NCBI GenBank assembly: GCA_028284075.1
Contig: JANQSL010000196.1
Location: forward strand, 1 to 52,656
Reading direction: 5' to 3'
DNA length: 52,656 nucleotides
Source: Candidatus Sumerlaeia bacterium
Lineage (GTDB): Bacteria; Sumerlaeota; Sumerlaeia; SLMS01; JAHLLQ01
The notes below the pieces were generated by a model. That model did no database searches. It worked only from the letters and a program-made list of their open reading frames with translations, and was not told the origin of the DNA. Positions 50,975-52,656 of this stretch are shown piece by piece. The position numbers and the translations under genes are program-made. How positions within the stretch are numbered: the first letter of the stretch is position 1; every line of letters starts with the position of its first letter.

Positions 50975-51400
50975 TCATGTGTCTTCGACCAGGCCGCCTT
51001 TGATCGCTCCTTCCTGATTGTGAAAGATGGCCATTGCGGTGAGCATGGGAAGAAAACCGAGCGATTTGTAAAACCCTTCTTTTCCGGGCCGGGCGTACAG
51101 AATGATTTTCCGGTGTCCCGACGACAGCTCCTTCAGTTTCCCGATGATTGCTTTGCCAAGTCCGCGGCCCTGAAAGTCCGGATGAACCGCGACATCGCAA
51201 ATGTAAGAGCAGTCAACACCATCAGCCAGTGCACGTCCTGTGCCGATTAACAGGCCATCGTTTAATACAAAACATTTGAACATGCTGTTGGTGAATGCGC
51301 GCTTCAGGTCTTCCGGTTTTTTGTCACCAAGAGGCGCAATCCGATAGAGATTCGACAGTTCGGTCCAGTCGATGGGCTCATCCGTGTAGATCCATTGCAT
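50975..51400 (-). CDS. GNAT family N-acetyltransferase
   Basis: A 141-residue acetyl-CoA-dependent acetyltransferase. The single GNAT fold is complete: LLIGTGRALADGVDCSYICDVAV forms strands 3-4, and HPDFQGRGLGKAIIGKL is the pyrophosphate-binding motif A (Q-x-x-G-x-G/A). ILYARPGKEGFYKSLGFLPM is the motif B region, with Tyr in the usual general-acid position. The substrate cannot be inferred; relatives acetylate amines, proteins or antibiotics. The ATG has an AAAGGAG site. It is encoded between asnS and a small membrane protein. Confidence 0.87.
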   Translation of the reverse strand: MQWIYTDEPIDWTELSNLYRIAPLGDKKPEDLKRAFTNSMFKCFVLNDGLLIGTGRALADGVDCSYICDVAVHPDFQGRGLGKAIIGKLKELSSGHRKIILYARPGKEGFYKSLGFLPMLTAMAIFHNQEGAIKGGLVEDT

Positions 51401-51424
51401 GGGAAACTCCTTTGAGAGCCGGAG

Positions 51425-52656
51425 TCAGAATTCAGCGGACTTCGGGGCTCGCGGGAACGGAATAACGTCGCGGATGTTACCCATGCCGGTCACGAACTGC
51501 ACGGCGCGTTCAAATCCGAGTCCGAATCCCGCATGAGGTACGGTGCCGTAACGCCGAAGATCAAGATACCACCAGTAGGTTTCCGGATCGAGCCCGAGTT
51601 CCCTCATGCGCTGTTCGAGAACATCGCGCCGTTCCTCGCGCTGACTGCCGCCGATGATTTCGCCGATGCGAGGAACCAGCACGTCCATTGCCGCAACGGT
51701 TTTTCCATCGTCATTCCGGCGCATGTAGAACGCCTTGATGTCCGTCGGATAGTCGCGAAGAATGACGGGTCGTTTGATGTGTTTCTCCGTCAGCCACCGT
51801 TCGTGTTCGCTCTGCAGATCCGCGCCCCACTTGACGGGATACTCGAAGGACTCGCCGCTGTTCTTCAAAAGCTCGACAGCTTCCGTGTAAGTCAGAATTT
51901 CGAACGGTGAATCGACAATGTGCGTCAGCGTTTCGATGACCGTCTTGTCGATCCACTGGTTAAAGAAGGCCATGTCCTCCGGGCAGTCCGCCAGCACGGT
52001 TCGGAAGAGGTGTTTGATGTAGTCTTCCGCGAGCGCCATGTCTCCTTCGATGTCGCAAAAGGCCATCTCCGGTTCGATCATCCAGAACTCGGCAAGATGA
52101 CGCGACGTGTTGCTGTTTTCCGCGCGAAACGTCGGTCCGAAGGTATAGATGTTCGTCAGTGCACAGGCGTATGTTTCACCTTCGAGCTGACCGCTGACGG
52201 TCAGACTCGTTTCCCGTCCGAAGAAGTCGTCGCGAAAGGCCGGTGCGCCGTCTTCACCACGGGGCACGTTCAGCAGGTCGAAGGTGGTGACGCGAAACAT
52301 CTCGCCCGCGCCTTCGCAGTCGCTGGCGGTGATAATGGGCGTGTGGAGGTAAAGGAAGTCGCGGGACTGGAAAAAATCGTGCGTTGCCCGTGCCAGGGAG
52401 TTACGAACCCGCGCAACGGCGCCAAAGGTGTTCGTGCGGGGACGAAGATGAGCGACTTCCCGAAGGTACTCCATCGAGTGCCGCTTCTTTTGCATTGGAT
52501 AACTGTCAGGGTTCTCCACGGCTCCAAGAACATCGAGCTTCTTCGCGAGCACTTCAACGGCCTGACCCTTTCCCGGAGACTCTCGCAATTCGCCTTCGAT
52601 ACGCACCGCAGCGCCGGTTGTCAGATGCGGCACATCGGTGCCGTAGTTCGGGAGCG
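51425..52656 (-). CDS. asnS: Asparaginyl-tRNA synthetase, N-terminus outside the window
   Basis: Charges tRNA-Asn. About 410 codons are visible, and the frame stays open to the window edge, so the first part of the OB-fold domain is missing. Visible are [13 protein letters not shown] and [12 protein letters not shown] of the anticodon-binding domain, then the class II core: [41 protein letters not shown] (motif 2) and [27 protein letters not shown] (motif 3). The aspartyl enzyme also shares motifs 2 and 3, but [10 protein letters not shown] and the C-terminal [11 protein letters not shown] favour AsnS. The stop lies 25 bases before the GNAT gene. Confidence 0.94.
   Translation of the reverse strand, partial: LPNYGTDVPHLTTGAAVRIEGELRESPGKGQAVEVLAKKLDVLGAVENPDSYPMQKKRHSMEYLREVAHLRPRTNTFGAVARVRNSLARATHDFFQSRDFLYLHTPIITASDCEGAGEMFRVTTFDLLNVPRGEDGAPAFRDDFFGRETSLTVSGQLEGETYACALTNIYTFGPTFRAENSNTSRHLAEFWMIEPEMAFCDIEGDMALAEDYIKHLFRTVLADCPEDMAFFNQWIDKTVIETLTHIVDSPFEILTYTEAVELLKNSGESFEYPVKWGADLQSEHERWLTEKHIKRPVILRDYPTDIKAFYMRRNDDGKTVAAMDVLVPRIGEIIGGSQREERRDVLEQRMRELGLDPETYWWYLDLRRYGTVPHAGFGLGFERAVQFVTGMGNIRDVIPFPRAPKSAEF

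Overview
The window is chromosomal DNA of a Gram-negative bacterium with moderately high GC. The evidence for an outer membrane is lipid A enzymes (LpxC, LpxI), a Skp/OmpH chaperone, a SurA/PpiD-like foldase, an ExbB/ExbD/TonB system and an MlaF-type ATPase. The proteins are diverged, and nothing visible fixes the phylum. A little-cultured lineage such as Sumerlaeota, Hydrogenedentota or a PVC relative would fit, but that is a guess. Gene density is high. Many neighbours share ATGA, GTGA or TGATG stop/start overlaps, so most blocks are probably translationally coupled operons.

Layout. 1-4 kb, minus strand: an arsenic operon (arsR, arsM, arsC, then a MATE exporter) whose two internal gaps hold three copies of a palindromic repeat. 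4.1-5.4 kb: a gamma-glutamylcyclotransferase-like gene, then about 740 bases with no convincing gene. 5.4-9.3 kb, minus: parA-parB followed by exbB-exbD-tonB, with a perfect parS site inside parA and an AT-rich gap upstream. 9.6-12.4 kb, plus: a secreted protein, an MlaF-like ATPase and a class IV aminotransferase. 12.4-15.4 kb, minus: methyltransferase, flavoprotein and type III polyketide synthase, probably a phenolic-lipid or quinone pathway. 15.4-16.5 kb, plus: an RNA 2'-O-methyltransferase and a cupin. 16.5-19.2 kb, minus: a cation/proton antiporter fused to an EIIA domain, then a tandem universal stress protein.

19.3-23.2 kb, plus: fdhD, an FdhF/YdeP-like molybdoenzyme, an unknown 86-residue gene and mobA, all overlapping. 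23.2-24.05 kb: a secreted protein behind a hairpin-rich leader, closed by a bidirectional terminator. 24.07-25.5 kb, minus: a DPM-type glycosyltransferase and rsmG. 25.8-27.2 kb, minus: an orphan NtrC-type regulator. 27.4-30.1 kb, plus: a GH2 beta-mannosidase homologue in which the usual nucleophile glutamate is arginine. 30.1-33.5 kb, minus: an AI-2E family permease and a SurA-like foldase. 33.6-36.0 kb, plus: a secreted protein and a membrane-anchored YiiX-like permuted papain-fold enzyme.

36.0-41.4 kb, minus: a TauE exporter, then a coupled ClC channel, lipoprotein and GT-C-like membrane protein. 41.36-41.80 kb: a GxxExxY gene framed by 19-base inverted repeats, a candidate small mobile cassette between thrS and tauE. 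41.8-45.4 kb, minus: thrS, a transglutaminase-like protein and superoxide dismutase. 45.5-48.35 kb, minus: skp, lpxC, fabZ and lpxI. 48.5-50.6 kb, plus: ispG and a TIGR01777 epimerase. 50.6-52.66 kb, minus: a small membrane protein, a GNAT acetyltransferase and asnS, which is cut by the window end. I saw no rRNA, tRNA, CRISPR array or intact insertion sequence.

The points most worth a second look are the repeats that supply stop codons to arsR and arsM, the GH2 protein without its nucleophile, the inverted-repeat-framed GxxExxY cassette, the arsenic operon with a MATE protein where an arsenite pump is usual, and the polyketide cluster. None is proven to be a new system.
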